The translations under genes and the position numbers were made by a program. A stretch of DNA of 64,000 nt from Lachnospiraceae bacterium (lineage in GTDB: Bacteria; Bacillota; Clostridia; Lachnospirales; Lachnospiraceae), in assembly GCA_017432565.1 (NCBI GenBank), contig JAFRIW010000042.1, positions 1 through 64,000 on the forward strand. Direction: 5' to 3'. The notes under the pieces are model-generated. The model was not told where the DNA came from and made no database searches. It worked only from the letters and a program-made list of their open reading frames with translations. Below, piece after piece: positions 9,324-18,181 of the stretch; within the stretch, counting starts at the first letter, position 1; the number at the start of each line of letters is the position of its first letter.

Positions 9324-9357
9324 GTGTATATAACAGACAGAAAGGATGGGTACGACC

Positions 9358-10806
9358 ATGGCACAGCTCTGGGGCGGCCGATTTACCAAGGAAACCGATC
9401 AGCGCGTGAAGGACTTCAACGATTCCCTGCGCTTTGATATCCGCCTTCTGCAGGAGGATATCCTGGGGAGCATGGTCCACGCGGGGATGCTCGCGAGAGT
9501 CGGTGTGCTGACCGGCGAAGAAGCGGATGCGATCATAGAAGGCCTGTGTCAGATCGGCGAGGACGCGGAGAATGGTAAGCTGGATACATCGGAAGGCTTT
9601 GAGGATGTACACAGCCTGGTCGAGGCGAATCTGATCCGCCGGATCGGCGAGACCGGAAAGAAGCTTCACACCGGAAGAAGCCGCAATGATCAGGTGGCAC
9701 TGGACATGCGCCTGTACACACGGCGCCGCATGACCGAGACCGGACAGCTGGTCGTACGTCTTCTGGAGACACTGCTTTCACTGATGAAGGAGCATACAGA
9801 CACTGTTATGCCCGGCTTTACACATCTGCAGAAAGCGCAGCCGGTGACCCTGGCACATCATCTGGGCGCCTATTTTGAAATGTTTCGCAGAGATGCGGAC
9901 CGGCTGACGGACGGTCTCGCCCGCATGAACGAATGTCCTCTCGGAGCCGGTGCGCTGGCCGGGACGACTTATCCGCTCGACCGGGAATACACGGCAGAGC
10001 AGCTCGGCTTCTTCGGACCGACCGCGAACAGCATGGACTCCGTGTCGGACCGGGACTATCTGCTGGAATATCTGTTTGATCTCTCCGTGATCATGATGCA
10101 CCTGTCCAGATTCTCGGAAGAGATTATCCTCTGGAATTCCGACGAGTACCGGTTTATCGAGCTGGATGATGCTTTTTCCACCGGGAGCAGCATCATGCCG
10201 CAGAAGAAAAACCCGGACATCGCGGAACTGGTCCGCGGCAAGACAGGGCGGGTCTACGGCGAGCTGATGGCGCTGCTGACCGTCATGAAGGGGCTCCCGC
10301 TCGCGTACAACAAGGACCTGCAGGAGGACAAGGAAGGCGCCTTCGACGCCATGGACACCGCGAACACGTGTCTGGAGCTGTTCACAGACATGCTCGATAC
10401 CGCTTCTTTCCGGAAGGACGTGATGGAGAGAAGTGCGAAAAGAGGCTTCACCAATGCCACTGACGCGGCGGATTACCTGGTCCGCAAGGGCGTGCCCTTC
10501 CGGGATGCGCACGGTATCATCGGCAGAATGGTCGTCGAGTGCATCGGACGGGGAATCGGCCTGGAGGAAATGACGCTGGAGGAAATGCAGGCCTTTTCGC
10601 CGGATTTTGACCGGGATATCTATAAGGCCCTTTCCATGAAAGTCTGTGTGGACCGCCGCGCCACGACCGGTGCGCCGGGAAAAGCGGCCATGGAAGAAGA
10701 AATAAAGCACGCCGAAGAAGTCCTGGCGGAGCTGACGGATCTGTACGATTTTGAAGATTCTGATGACGAGGATTCCGACGAGGAGGATCCGGAGATCATC
10801 TTTTAA
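9358..10806 (+). CDS. argH: argininosuccinate lyase
   Basis: Cleaves argininosuccinate to arginine and fumarate, in the cytoplasm. The product is 482 residues, starting at the family-typical MAQLWGGRF. ATG 9346 is in frame but lies directly against the AAAGG ribosome site, so 9358 is chosen. Family motifs are HTGRSRNDQVALD, GFTHLQKAQPVTLAHH and the signature SSIMPQKKNPD with its mobile catalytic Ser. The fold ends near LAELTDLYDF. After it comes a highly acidic tail of about 20 residues (DSDDEDSDEEDPEIIF) that standard ArgH proteins lack. argG is not adjacent, so this is an isolated arginine gene. Confidence 0.95.
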   Translation: MAQLWGGRFTKETDQRVKDFNDSLRFDIRLLQEDILGSMVHAGMLARVGVLTGEEADAIIEGLCQIGEDAENGKLDTSEGFEDVHSLVEANLIRRIGETGKKLHTGRSRNDQVALDMRLYTRRRMTETGQLVVRLLETLLSLMKEHTDTVMPGFTHLQKAQPVTLAHHLGAYFEMFRRDADRLTDGLARMNECPLGAGALAGTTYPLDREYTAEQLGFFGPTANSMDSVSDRDYLLEYLFDLSVIMMHLSRFSEEIILWNSDEYRFIELDDAFSTGSSIMPQKKNPDIAELVRGKTGRVYGELMALLTVMKGLPLAYNKDLQEDKEGAFDAMDTANTCLELFTDMLDTASFRKDVMERSAKRGFTNATDAADYLVRKGVPFRDAHGIIGRMVVECIGRGIGLEEMTLEEMQAFSPDFDRDIYKALSMKVCVDRRATTGAPGKAAMEEEIKHAEEVLAELTDLYDFEDSDDEDSDEEDPEIIF

Positions 10807-10839
10807 AGTTTTTTACAGCTGAAAGAGGAGGAGAAAGTC

Positions 10840-11925
10840 ATGGAAAAATTACGTGTCGGTATCTTAGGCGGAACGGGTATGGTCGGACAGCGTTTCATCT
10901 CGCTGCTCGAGAATCATCCCTGGTTTGAGGTGACGGAGATCGCCGCCAGCCCCAGATCCGCGGGCAAGACCTACGAGGAGTGTGTGGACGGACGCTGGAA
11001 GCTGGACGACCGGGCGATTCCGGAAGCAGCGAAGAAAATCGTCGTCAAAAGTGTGGAAGACGTCGAGGCGGTGGCCGGGAATGTCGATTTCTGCTTCAGC
11101 GCAGTCGATATGAGCAAGGATGAGATCCGCCGGATCGAAGAAGAATATGCGAAAACCGAGACACCTGTCGTTTCCAACAACAGCGCTCACCGCTGGACGC
11201 CGGATGTTCCGATGATTATTCCGGAAATCAACCCTTCCCATGCGGATGTCATTGCGTACCAGAAGAAGAGACTGGGCACAGAGCGCGGATTTATCGCCGT
11301 CAAGCCCAACTGCTCCATCCAGAGCTATACACCTGTTCTGGCAGCCTGGGCGGAATATGAGCCTTACGAAGTGGTCGCCACGACGTATCAGGCGATCTCG
11401 GGAGCCGGCAAGAATTTTGCCTCCTGGCCGGAGATGGAGCACAATATCATTCCGTTTATCAGCGGCGAAGAGGAAAAGAGTGAACTGGAGCCGCTCCGGA
11501 TTTTCGGACATATCGAAGACGGCCGGATCGTGCCCGCGAAGAGCCCGCTGATTACCTGCCAGTGCATCCGTGTGCCGGTTCTCTACGGCCACACTGCCGC
11601 AGTTTTCGTACGGATGAAGAAGCGTCCTTCGAAGGAAGAGCTGATTGAGAAGATGACCGGATTCGCCGGCCTTCCGCAGCAGCTCGGTCTGCCGAGCGCA
11701 CCCTCGCAGTTCATCCGCTATATGGAAGAGGAAAACCGTCCGCAGGTTCTCTCCGATGTCAACTATGAGAACGGCATGGGCGTCTCCATCGGACGTCTCC
11801 GCGAGGATACTATGTTCGACTGGAAGTTCGTGGGACTTTCTCACAACACGATCCGCGGCGCGGCCGGCGGCGCGGTCGAGTGTGCCGAGCTCCTAAAGGC
11901 ACTTGGATATATCGCGGCAAAATAA
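10840..11925 (+). CDS. asd: aspartate-semialdehyde dehydrogenase (fungal/archaeal type)
   Basis: Reduces aspartyl phosphate to aspartate semialdehyde, the branch point to lysine, diaminopimelate, threonine and methionine. The 361-residue protein starts LRVGILGGTGMVGQRFISLL (NADP-binding) and has the catalytic Cys in AVKPNCSIQSY. Length and motifs such as QAISGAGKNFASWPEMEHN fit the Asd branch known from archaea, fungi and many Clostridia rather than the enterobacterial branch. GAGGAGGAGAAAG precedes the ATG. Confidence 0.93.
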   Translation: MEKLRVGILGGTGMVGQRFISLLENHPWFEVTEIAASPRSAGKTYEECVDGRWKLDDRAIPEAAKKIVVKSVEDVEAVAGNVDFCFSAVDMSKDEIRRIEEEYAKTETPVVSNNSAHRWTPDVPMIIPEINPSHADVIAYQKKRLGTERGFIAVKPNCSIQSYTPVLAAWAEYEPYEVVATTYQAISGAGKNFASWPEMEHNIIPFISGEEEKSELEPLRIFGHIEDGRIVPAKSPLITCQCIRVPVLYGHTAAVFVRMKKRPSKEELIEKMTGFAGLPQQLGLPSAPSQFIRYMEEENRPQVLSDVNYENGMGVSIGRLREDTMFDWKFVGLSHNTIRGAAGGAVECAELLKALGYIAAK

Positions 11926-11968
11926 TTCCGAAGCCGTATAAAACCGGCTCAGGGAAAGTCAGGTTTAT

Positions 11969-14047
11969 TTGAGCAAAGTTGTATTTATCGCCGAAAAGCC
12001 GAGCGTTGCGCAGCAGTTTGCGCAGGCTCTGGATCTGAATTTTTCAAGAAGAGACGGCTATCTTGAAGCCGAAAACACAATTGTGACCTGGTGCGTCGGG
12101 CACCTGGTCACAATGTGTTACCCGGAGAGCTACGACGAAAAGCTCCGCCGCTGGTCTCTGTCTTCACTTCCGTTTATCCCGGAAACCTACAAATACGAAG
12201 TCATCCCGGATGTAAAAAAACAGTTCGGGATCGTGAAAAAGCTTCTGACCGATCCGGATGTCGGGACGATTTATGTCTGCACCGACTCCGGGCGCGAGGG
12301 CGAGTATATCTACCGTCTGGTCGCCATGCAGGCCGGCGTGACCGGCAAGCAGGAAAAGCGCGTGTGGATCGATTCCCAGACACGGGATGAAATCCGCAGG
12401 GGCATCCGTGAGGCGAAGGATGAAAAGGAATATGATGCCTTAAGCGCCGCAGCTTTTCTGCGCGCGAAGGAAGATTATCTGATGGGCATCAATTTCAGCC
12501 GCGCGCTCACGTTAAAGTATGCGGACGGTATTAAAAATGCGCTTCAGACAGACCGGTGCGTCATTGCGGTCGGGCGCGTCATGACCTGTGTGCTCGGCAT
12601 TATCGTGCGGAGAGAGCGCGAAATCCGGGCTTTTGTCAAGACGCCGTTCTACAAGGTGCAGGGCCTGTTCGGACCGGAGGGCGTCCTTTCAGCCGAGTGG
12701 CAGGTCTGCCCCGAAAGCCGCTATAACGGACATCCGCATCTGTACAAGGACAGCGGCTTCCTGAAGCGGGAGACCGCCGAAGAACTGGTCCGGGATGTGA
12801 AGGAAATCTGCAGCCGGACCGATCCGGTGATCCGCACGCTGACCCACAAAAAGGAGACGAAAAATCCGCCGCTGCTTTACAATCTGGCCGAGCTGCAGAA
12901 TGACTGCTCCAGATTCTTCAAAATCAGCCCGGACGAGACACTGCAGGCAGCGCAGGAGCTCTACGAAAAGAAGCTGACCACCTATCCGAGAACGGACGCG
13001 CGCGTTCTTTCTTCCGCTGTGGCAAAAGAAATCACGAAGAACCTGGGGGGCCTCGGACAGCTGGAGGAATACCGCGGTTTTGTCCGCGCCATCGAACAGA
13101 GCGGCAGCTACAAGACCATCGGCCGCACCAGATATACGAACGACAAGGCAATTACGGATCACTATGCCATCATTCCGACCGGACAGGGACTGAGTGCATT
13201 AAACAGCTGTTCCCCGACAATCCGGAAAGTCTATGAGCTGATCGCAAGACGCTTCCTGGCTGTCTTTTATCCGGCGGCTGTATTTGATAAAATGCAGTTG
13301 GTGATCGACATCCGTTCTTCGGACCGGACGGAAGCTTTCCAGGCCGCTTCCAGAAGGCTTCTGGAAAAAGGCTATCTGGAGGTCATGGATTATTCCTTCC
13401 ACGCAGCCGGTCCGGACGAGGAAGCCGGCGCGGGAAAAAATGACAATGCGGCGCAGGAAGCTTATCTGAAGACGCTGAAGAAGGGAATGACGCTTCCGCT
13501 CTCGGATCTGCAGATCCGTGAGGGCGAGACCACACCGCCCAAGCGATACAACTCCGGAAGCATCATTCTGACCATGGAAAATGCAGGTCAGTTTATCGAA
13601 GAAGAAGAGCTTCGCGAACAGATCCGCGGAAGCGGCATCGGGACCAGCGCGACACGCGCGGAGATTCTGAAAAAGCTGATCCGCAACCGCTATCTGGATC
13701 TGAATAAAAAGACGCAGATTCTGACGCCGACCCTGCTCGGCGAAATGATTTACGACACAGTGGACTGCAGTGTGCGCCCGCTGCTGGATCCGAAGCTCAC
13801 CGCCAGCTGGGAGATGGGGCTGACCCGCGTGGCAGGGGGCGAAGTGACCGAAGAAGAGTATCAGGCAAAGCTGAATGACTTTGTCTCCCGCAGGGTCGTC
13901 CAGATCAAGGACGCGGATTATAAGGCGTATCTCCAGACCCGTTACCGGGAGGTACAGACCTGCTACCCGAAGCCGTTCCGGTACGAGCTGTCCGCGCCCG
14001 GCACAAGAAAAAAGACAGCCCGGAAAAAGACAGCAGAGAAGAAGTAA
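11969..14047 (+). CDS. topB: DNA topoisomerase III
   Basis: A type IA topoisomerase that passes single strands to decatenate DNA. The 692-residue protein starts at a TTG codon with SKVVFIAEKPSVAQQFAQAL, where EKPS is the Toprim acidic motif. CTDSGREGEYIYR supplies the second Toprim motif and the active-site Tyr lies in KKLTTYPRTDARVLS. GIGTSATRAEILKKL and ASWEMGLTRVAGGE complete the core. It ends in a short Lys/Arg-rich tail (TRKKTARKKTAEKK) that probably binds nucleic acid; no zinc ribbon is seen. No ATG lies near the conserved N-terminus, which supports the TTG start. Confidence 0.94.
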   Translation: MSKVVFIAEKPSVAQQFAQALDLNFSRRDGYLEAENTIVTWCVGHLVTMCYPESYDEKLRRWSLSSLPFIPETYKYEVIPDVKKQFGIVKKLLTDPDVGTIYVCTDSGREGEYIYRLVAMQAGVTGKQEKRVWIDSQTRDEIRRGIREAKDEKEYDALSAAAFLRAKEDYLMGINFSRALTLKYADGIKNALQTDRCVIAVGRVMTCVLGIIVRREREIRAFVKTPFYKVQGLFGPEGVLSAEWQVCPESRYNGHPHLYKDSGFLKRETAEELVRDVKEICSRTDPVIRTLTHKKETKNPPLLYNLAELQNDCSRFFKISPDETLQAAQELYEKKLTTYPRTDARVLSSAVAKEITKNLGGLGQLEEYRGFVRAIEQSGSYKTIGRTRYTNDKAITDHYAIIPTGQGLSALNSCSPTIRKVYELIARRFLAVFYPAAVFDKMQLVIDIRSSDRTEAFQAASRRLLEKGYLEVMDYSFHAAGPDEEAGAGKNDNAAQEAYLKTLKKGMTLPLSDLQIREGETTPPKRYNSGSIILTMENAGQFIEEEELREQIRGSGIGTSATRAEILKKLIRNRYLDLNKKTQILTPTLLGEMIYDTVDCSVRPLLDPKLTASWEMGLTRVAGGEVTEEEYQAKLNDFVSRRVVQIKDADYKAYLQTRYREVQTCYPKPFRYELSAPGTRKKTARKKTAEKK

Positions 14048-14073
14048 GACAGTGAACAGGAAAGGATGAATTC

Positions 14074-16044
14074 ATGGATCTGACAAGAAATGTCGCCTTT
14101 CTGGAATTGTTCCTGGATATCATAAGCAGACGGACAGGAGACATCGGAAAGGTCAGCTACAGGCCGCAGAAGCCGGCTTTTGACTTCTCCGTGCAGGATG
14201 ATACGGCGCTGGAGCGCTCCACACCCGAGCGGGAGGGCGTTCCCTCAGGGTGGGTCGCCGGCCTCGTACGGGATCTCGGGGAGGCAGACCCGGTCCATAT
14301 TCACCAGCTGATGATCCTCCGGCACGGAAAGGTGATCTACGAAGGCGCTTATGCCCCGTACCGCACCGGGATCTGGCACACGACCTATTCCATGTGCAAG
14401 AGTTTTGCCGGCATGGCCGTGGGGATTCTGTGCGACGAAGGAAAAATCCGGCTGTCGGACCCGGTCATGGATTATTTTCCGGAGAAGTGGAATCCGATTC
14501 ACGCGGTCCGCTTCCGGGATCTGACCATCCGGCATCTTCTGAATATGTCCTCCGGTGCCTCTTTCAACGAAATGGGCGCCATCGCGGGCGATGACTGGAC
14601 ATCCGGCTTCTTTTCTTCTTCACTGAAATGGCCGCCGGGCTCCGGATTCCATTACAACAGCATGAATACCTACCTGTTGTCCGCGATTGTGACGAAAGTA
14701 ACCGGAAAAACCCTTTTCGCGTTCCTGCAGGAGCGGCTTTTTGAACCCATGGGGATCCGGCAGGCTTTCTGGGAATCGACACCGATGGGCATTACAAAGG
14801 GCGGCTGGGGCATGTATCTGCGCCCGGAGGACGCTGCAAAGCTCGGTCTGCTGTATCTGCATAAAGGACAGTGGATGGGCCGGCAGCTGATCTCCGAAGA
14901 GTGGGTGACGGAGGCAGTCCGCCTTCAGATCTCCACCGGCCGCGAAGTAAATCCCGGCTACGGCTACCAGGTCTGGATGGACATGCTGCCGGAAAGCTTT
15001 GTTTTCAACGGTATGCTGGGACAGAACGTCCACGTTTTTCCGACACTGGACCTGATACTGGTTACCAACGCCGGAAACGCGGAAATATTCGCAGACCGGA
15101 ACGGCATGATGAACCGGATTCTGGCAAAATATGTCCTCGGGGAAAACCCGTTCAGGGAGGAACCGCTTGAAGATGATCCGAAGGCATACGGGCAGCTGAT
15201 GATGCTGAAGGCACATTATGCGGGCGAGGATGCGCAGGAGACGCCTTTTGCCCCGGAGCAGCCGGAGAAACAAAGCAGAACGGCGCCTGCCCGTTCCGCG
15301 GTGAGAGGCGGCTGGAAGAAGCGCCGCAGCGGCGCGAGGCTTTCAAGGATTCCGTCTTCCGCTTTATCCGTAAAGCAGCCGGAGCCGGCTCCGGATCTCC
15401 GCACTCTGCGCACGGAGGCGGAGCGGATCGCTCTGCAGGCGTTCTGCAGTCTTGACGGCAGAACCTATCTGCTTCAGACGGGCGGAGTCGGACTTCTCCC
15501 GCTGATTGCACAGGTTGTGCACAATAATTATACGAGAGGAATCACCGCGGTGCGGCTGTGTACGGATGAAAACGGCCTCATGCTGCAGCTGACGGAAGGC
15601 GCACAGGTACTGACGCTTCCCATCGGATTCGGCCGCGGGAGGATTACACAGATTGAGGAAAACGGAGAACCTTACCTGATCGGAACGACCGGAACAGCCG
15701 GCCTGGATGAGACGGGTGCACCGGTTCTGACACTCAGAATCTCCATGCTGGAGGAGGCAAATGAGCGTGATCTGAAAATCCGGCTGCTTTCACCGGAGAA
15801 GATCGAGCTGAGCTTTTCCGAGACGCCGGGGAACGCGATCGCGGAAAACCTGCTTCTTCGTGTTGCGGAGAACGGAGATTCCAGATCGCTGAAGAGCCAG
15901 CTTCTGTCCAGACTTTCGCCGGAAGCGATCAGCGCTCTGGTCAGAAGTGCCGTCGAACCGGTTGTGACAGCTGTTGCGGAAGAAAAAGGATTATTGGAAG
16001 AAAAAGGAGATTATCATGAATCAGCAATTACAGACAGCATTTGA
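14074..16044 (+). CDS. beta-lactamase/esterase-fold serine hydrolase with extra C-terminal domain
   Basis: A class C beta-lactamase-related serine hydrolase (Pfam Beta-lactamase type). The 656 residues begin with a hydrolase domain (about 40-350). It contains the nucleophile tetrad S106-M-C-K109 in TYSMCKSFAG and a YNS motif in GSGFHYNSMNTYLLS. No signal peptide is seen, so it is probably cytoplasmic. A low-complexity basic linker (about 385-440) leads to a C-terminal region (about 445-656) of mainly beta-type sequence that I do not recognise. Substrate is unknown; esterase, amidase or peptidase activity are all possible. The last 29 bases overlap the purine nucleoside phosphorylase gene in another frame. 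Confidence 0.85.
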   Translation: MDLTRNVAFLELFLDIISRRTGDIGKVSYRPQKPAFDFSVQDDTALERSTPEREGVPSGWVAGLVRDLGEADPVHIHQLMILRHGKVIYEGAYAPYRTGIWHTTYSMCKSFAGMAVGILCDEGKIRLSDPVMDYFPEKWNPIHAVRFRDLTIRHLLNMSSGASFNEMGAIAGDDWTSGFFSSSLKWPPGSGFHYNSMNTYLLSAIVTKVTGKTLFAFLQERLFEPMGIRQAFWESTPMGITKGGWGMYLRPEDAAKLGLLYLHKGQWMGRQLISEEWVTEAVRLQISTGREVNPGYGYQVWMDMLPESFVFNGMLGQNVHVFPTLDLILVTNAGNAEIFADRNGMMNRILAKYVLGENPFREEPLEDDPKAYGQLMMLKAHYAGEDAQETPFAPEQPEKQSRTAPARSAVRGGWKKRRSGARLSRIPSSALSVKQPEPAPDLRTLRTEAERIALQAFCSLDGRTYLLQTGGVGLLPLIAQVVHNNYTRGITAVRLCTDENGLMLQLTEGAQVLTLPIGFGRGRITQIEENGEPYLIGTTGTAGLDETGAPVLTLRISMLEEANERDLKIRLLSPEKIELSFSETPGNAIAENLLLRVAENGDSRSLKSQLLSRLSPEAISALVRSAVEPVVTAVAEEKGLLEEKGDYHESAITDSI

Positions 16045-16828
16045 GTACATTCGCTCCCGGACCGATTTTGTTCCCAGAGTCGGCATGACGCTCGGCTCAG
16101 GACTTGGCAATTTTGCCGACCGTCTGGACAAAGTATGTGAAATTCCTTTCGAGGATATTCCGGGATTTCCCATTTCCACGGTGCCGGGGCATGACGGAAA
16201 GTTTGTGTTCGGCATGATCGGAAAAACGCCTGTTGTCTGCATGAAAGGCAGAGTGCATTATTACGAAGGCTACGATATGAATCAGGTCGTCCTTCCCGCG
16301 CGGCTTATGCATGCATGCGGTGCACAGATGATGCTGCTGACGAATGCGGCAGGCGGAATCAAAGACGATTATTATCCCGGCGCGCTGGCGCTGATCACGG
16401 ATCACGTCTCCCTGTTTGTAAAGAATCCGCTGATCGGTCCCAACGATGCGGACGAAGGGGTGCGTTTCCAGGATATGAGCTGTCCTTATGACAAGGAGCT
16501 CGGCAAGTGCGTCCGTCTGGCTGCGGAGGAGGAAGGCATCGACCTGAAGGAAGGCGTGTACGCGCAGCTCACAGGTCCTTCCTTCGAGACACCGGCCGAA
16601 ATCCGGTTTCTCAGGGCAGTCGGCGTCGATCTGGTCGGCATGAGCACCGTCGTCGAGACCATTATTGCCCGGCATATGGGAATGCGGGTCTGCGGTATCT
16701 CGCTCGTTTCCAACCTGGCTTCGGGCCTTTCCCACAACGCACTTTCCCATGAGGAAGTGCAGATTTCGGGCAAAGCGGCGGAAGAGAAATTCAGCCGTCT
16801 CGTATACAACGCGATCCAGCGGTTCTGA
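16016..16828 (+). CDS. purine nucleoside phosphorylase (trimeric, 6-oxopurine type)
   Basis: Phosphorolyses inosine- and guanosine-type nucleosides to free base and (deoxy)ribose-1-phosphate. The product is 270 residues, the normal length for the trimeric PNP class. GSGLGN near the N-terminus, VPGHDGKFVFG, GRVHYYEGYD, TNAAGGI (phosphate and sugar pocket), SFETPAEIRFLR with the base-binding Glu, and the Asn in SLVSNLASGL are present. The Glu/Asn pair marks 6-oxopurine specificity. ATG 16016 is chosen because AAAGGAG precedes it at good spacing and an upstream TTG has no such site. It is followed at 21 bases by an adenosine-type deaminase, which suggests that the two act in sequence. Confidence 0.93.
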   Translation: MNQQLQTAFEYIRSRTDFVPRVGMTLGSGLGNFADRLDKVCEIPFEDIPGFPISTVPGHDGKFVFGMIGKTPVVCMKGRVHYYEGYDMNQVVLPARLMHACGAQMMLLTNAAGGIKDDYYPGALALITDHVSLFVKNPLIGPNDADEGVRFQDMSCPYDKELGKCVRLAAEEEGIDLKEGVYAQLTGPSFETPAEIRFLRAVGVDLVGMSTVVETIIARHMGMRVCGISLVSNLASGLSHNALSHEEVQISGKAAEEKFSRLVYNAIQRF

Positions 16829-16849
16829 TACCGGAAAAGGAGGATACAG

Positions 16850-18133
16850 ATGAAAACCAGAATCATCAATGCGCGGATCCTGACCATGGAGGAGGGATCG
16901 GAAATTTTTGAAGGCGAAATCCGGATTGACGGAAGCCGCATTACCTATGTCGGCGCGCCGGCGGAAACAGACGAGGTCTTTGACAGCGTCATTGATGCAA
17001 AGCGGAATCTGGTCCTGCCCGGTTTTAAAAATGCGCACACGCATTCGGCGATGACCTTTCTGCGCTCGTCCGCGGATGATCTGCCGCTGCTGCAGTGGCT
17101 GAATGAGCAGGTCTTTCCCTTTGAGGCGAAGCTGACGGCCGACGATATCTATTCGCTGTCAAAACTTGCAATTCTCGAATACGTGACCAGCGGCATCACC
17201 TCAGTCATGGAGATGTATATGCAGCCCGAGGCGATCGCACAGGCTTTCGACGAGATGGGCATGCGCGTCGTTCAGGTGGGTGCGGCCAATAATTTTTCGC
17301 AGTCTACCGAGCTGGTGGAGCACTGGTACAAAACGCTCAACGGAAAAAGCGAGCTGACCGGCTTCCGGATCGGCTTCCACGCCGAGTATACCTGCTCGGA
17401 GGACTTTATCGAGCGGATCGCGGATATCGCTGAGCGGAACCGGCAGCCGGTCTTCACCCATATTTCGGAGGGACAGCCTGAGGTCGATGAGTGCATCGGC
17501 CGCTACGGGATGACACCGGTCGCTTTTCTTGCCAAAAAGGGTGTGTTCCGCTACGGCGGAGCCGGTTATCATCTGGTGCACACGACACCCGAAGACATCG
17601 AAATCCTGAAAGAAAACAGGATTGCGGTCGTGACCAATTCCGGCTCCAATATGAAGCTGGCCAGCGGAATTGCGCCGATTGAGGATTATCTGCGCGCCGG
17701 CATCCCGGTCGCCATCGGCACAGACGGACCTGCCAGCAACAACTGCCTGGATATCTTCCGCGAAATGTTCCTGACGACCGGTATGGCGAAGCTCCGGGCC
17801 GGCAGCGCCGCTGCGGTTCCCGCCCGTGAAGTTCTGAAGATGGTCACCTGCAATGCCGCAAAAATCATGACTATTCCGGACGCCGATGTCCTCGCGCCCG
17901 GCAAGCTGGCGGACCTCGTGATGATCGACCTGAATCAGCCGAACATGCAACCCATCAACAAGATCGACTGCAACCTGGTCTACAGCGGCAGCAAGCAGAA
18001 TGTGATGATGACCATGGTGCACGGACGGATTCTGTATGACCAGTTCGACGGCCGGCAGAATTATCATTTTGACCGGGAACCGGAAGAAATCTATGAAGTC
18101 TGTCAGAAGATCCGCGACCGCATCCTCGGATAA
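16850..18133 (+). CDS. amidohydrolase, methylthioadenosine/S-adenosylhomocysteine deaminase type
   Basis: A metal-dependent deaminase of the amidohydrolase superfamily (MtaD/SsnA-like). Likely substrates are S-adenosylhomocysteine, methylthioadenosine or adenosine. The 427 residues show the first metal site in GFKNAHTHSAMTFLR, the FTHISEGQPEV and GYHLVHTTPED His segments, and the metal Asp in AIGTDGPASNNCLDIFREM. The C-terminus returns to the small beta domain (APGKLADLVMIDLNQPNM). An AAAGGAGG site precedes the ATG. The upstream nucleoside phosphorylase could use its 6-oxo product. Exact substrate is not determined by sequence. Confidence 0.85.
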   Translation: MKTRIINARILTMEEGSEIFEGEIRIDGSRITYVGAPAETDEVFDSVIDAKRNLVLPGFKNAHTHSAMTFLRSSADDLPLLQWLNEQVFPFEAKLTADDIYSLSKLAILEYVTSGITSVMEMYMQPEAIAQAFDEMGMRVVQVGAANNFSQSTELVEHWYKTLNGKSELTGFRIGFHAEYTCSEDFIERIADIAERNRQPVFTHISEGQPEVDECIGRYGMTPVAFLAKKGVFRYGGAGYHLVHTTPEDIEILKENRIAVVTNSGSNMKLASGIAPIEDYLRAGIPVAIGTDGPASNNCLDIFREMFLTTGMAKLRAGSAAAVPAREVLKMVTCNAAKIMTIPDADVLAPGKLADLVMIDLNQPNMQPINKIDCNLVYSGSKQNVMMTMVHGRILYDQFDGRQNYHFDREPEEIYEVCQKIRDRILG

Positions 18134-18181
18134 GGCGGTCTGAGAAAACCGCAGTAAAGCAATTTCAGGAGAAAACACGTC

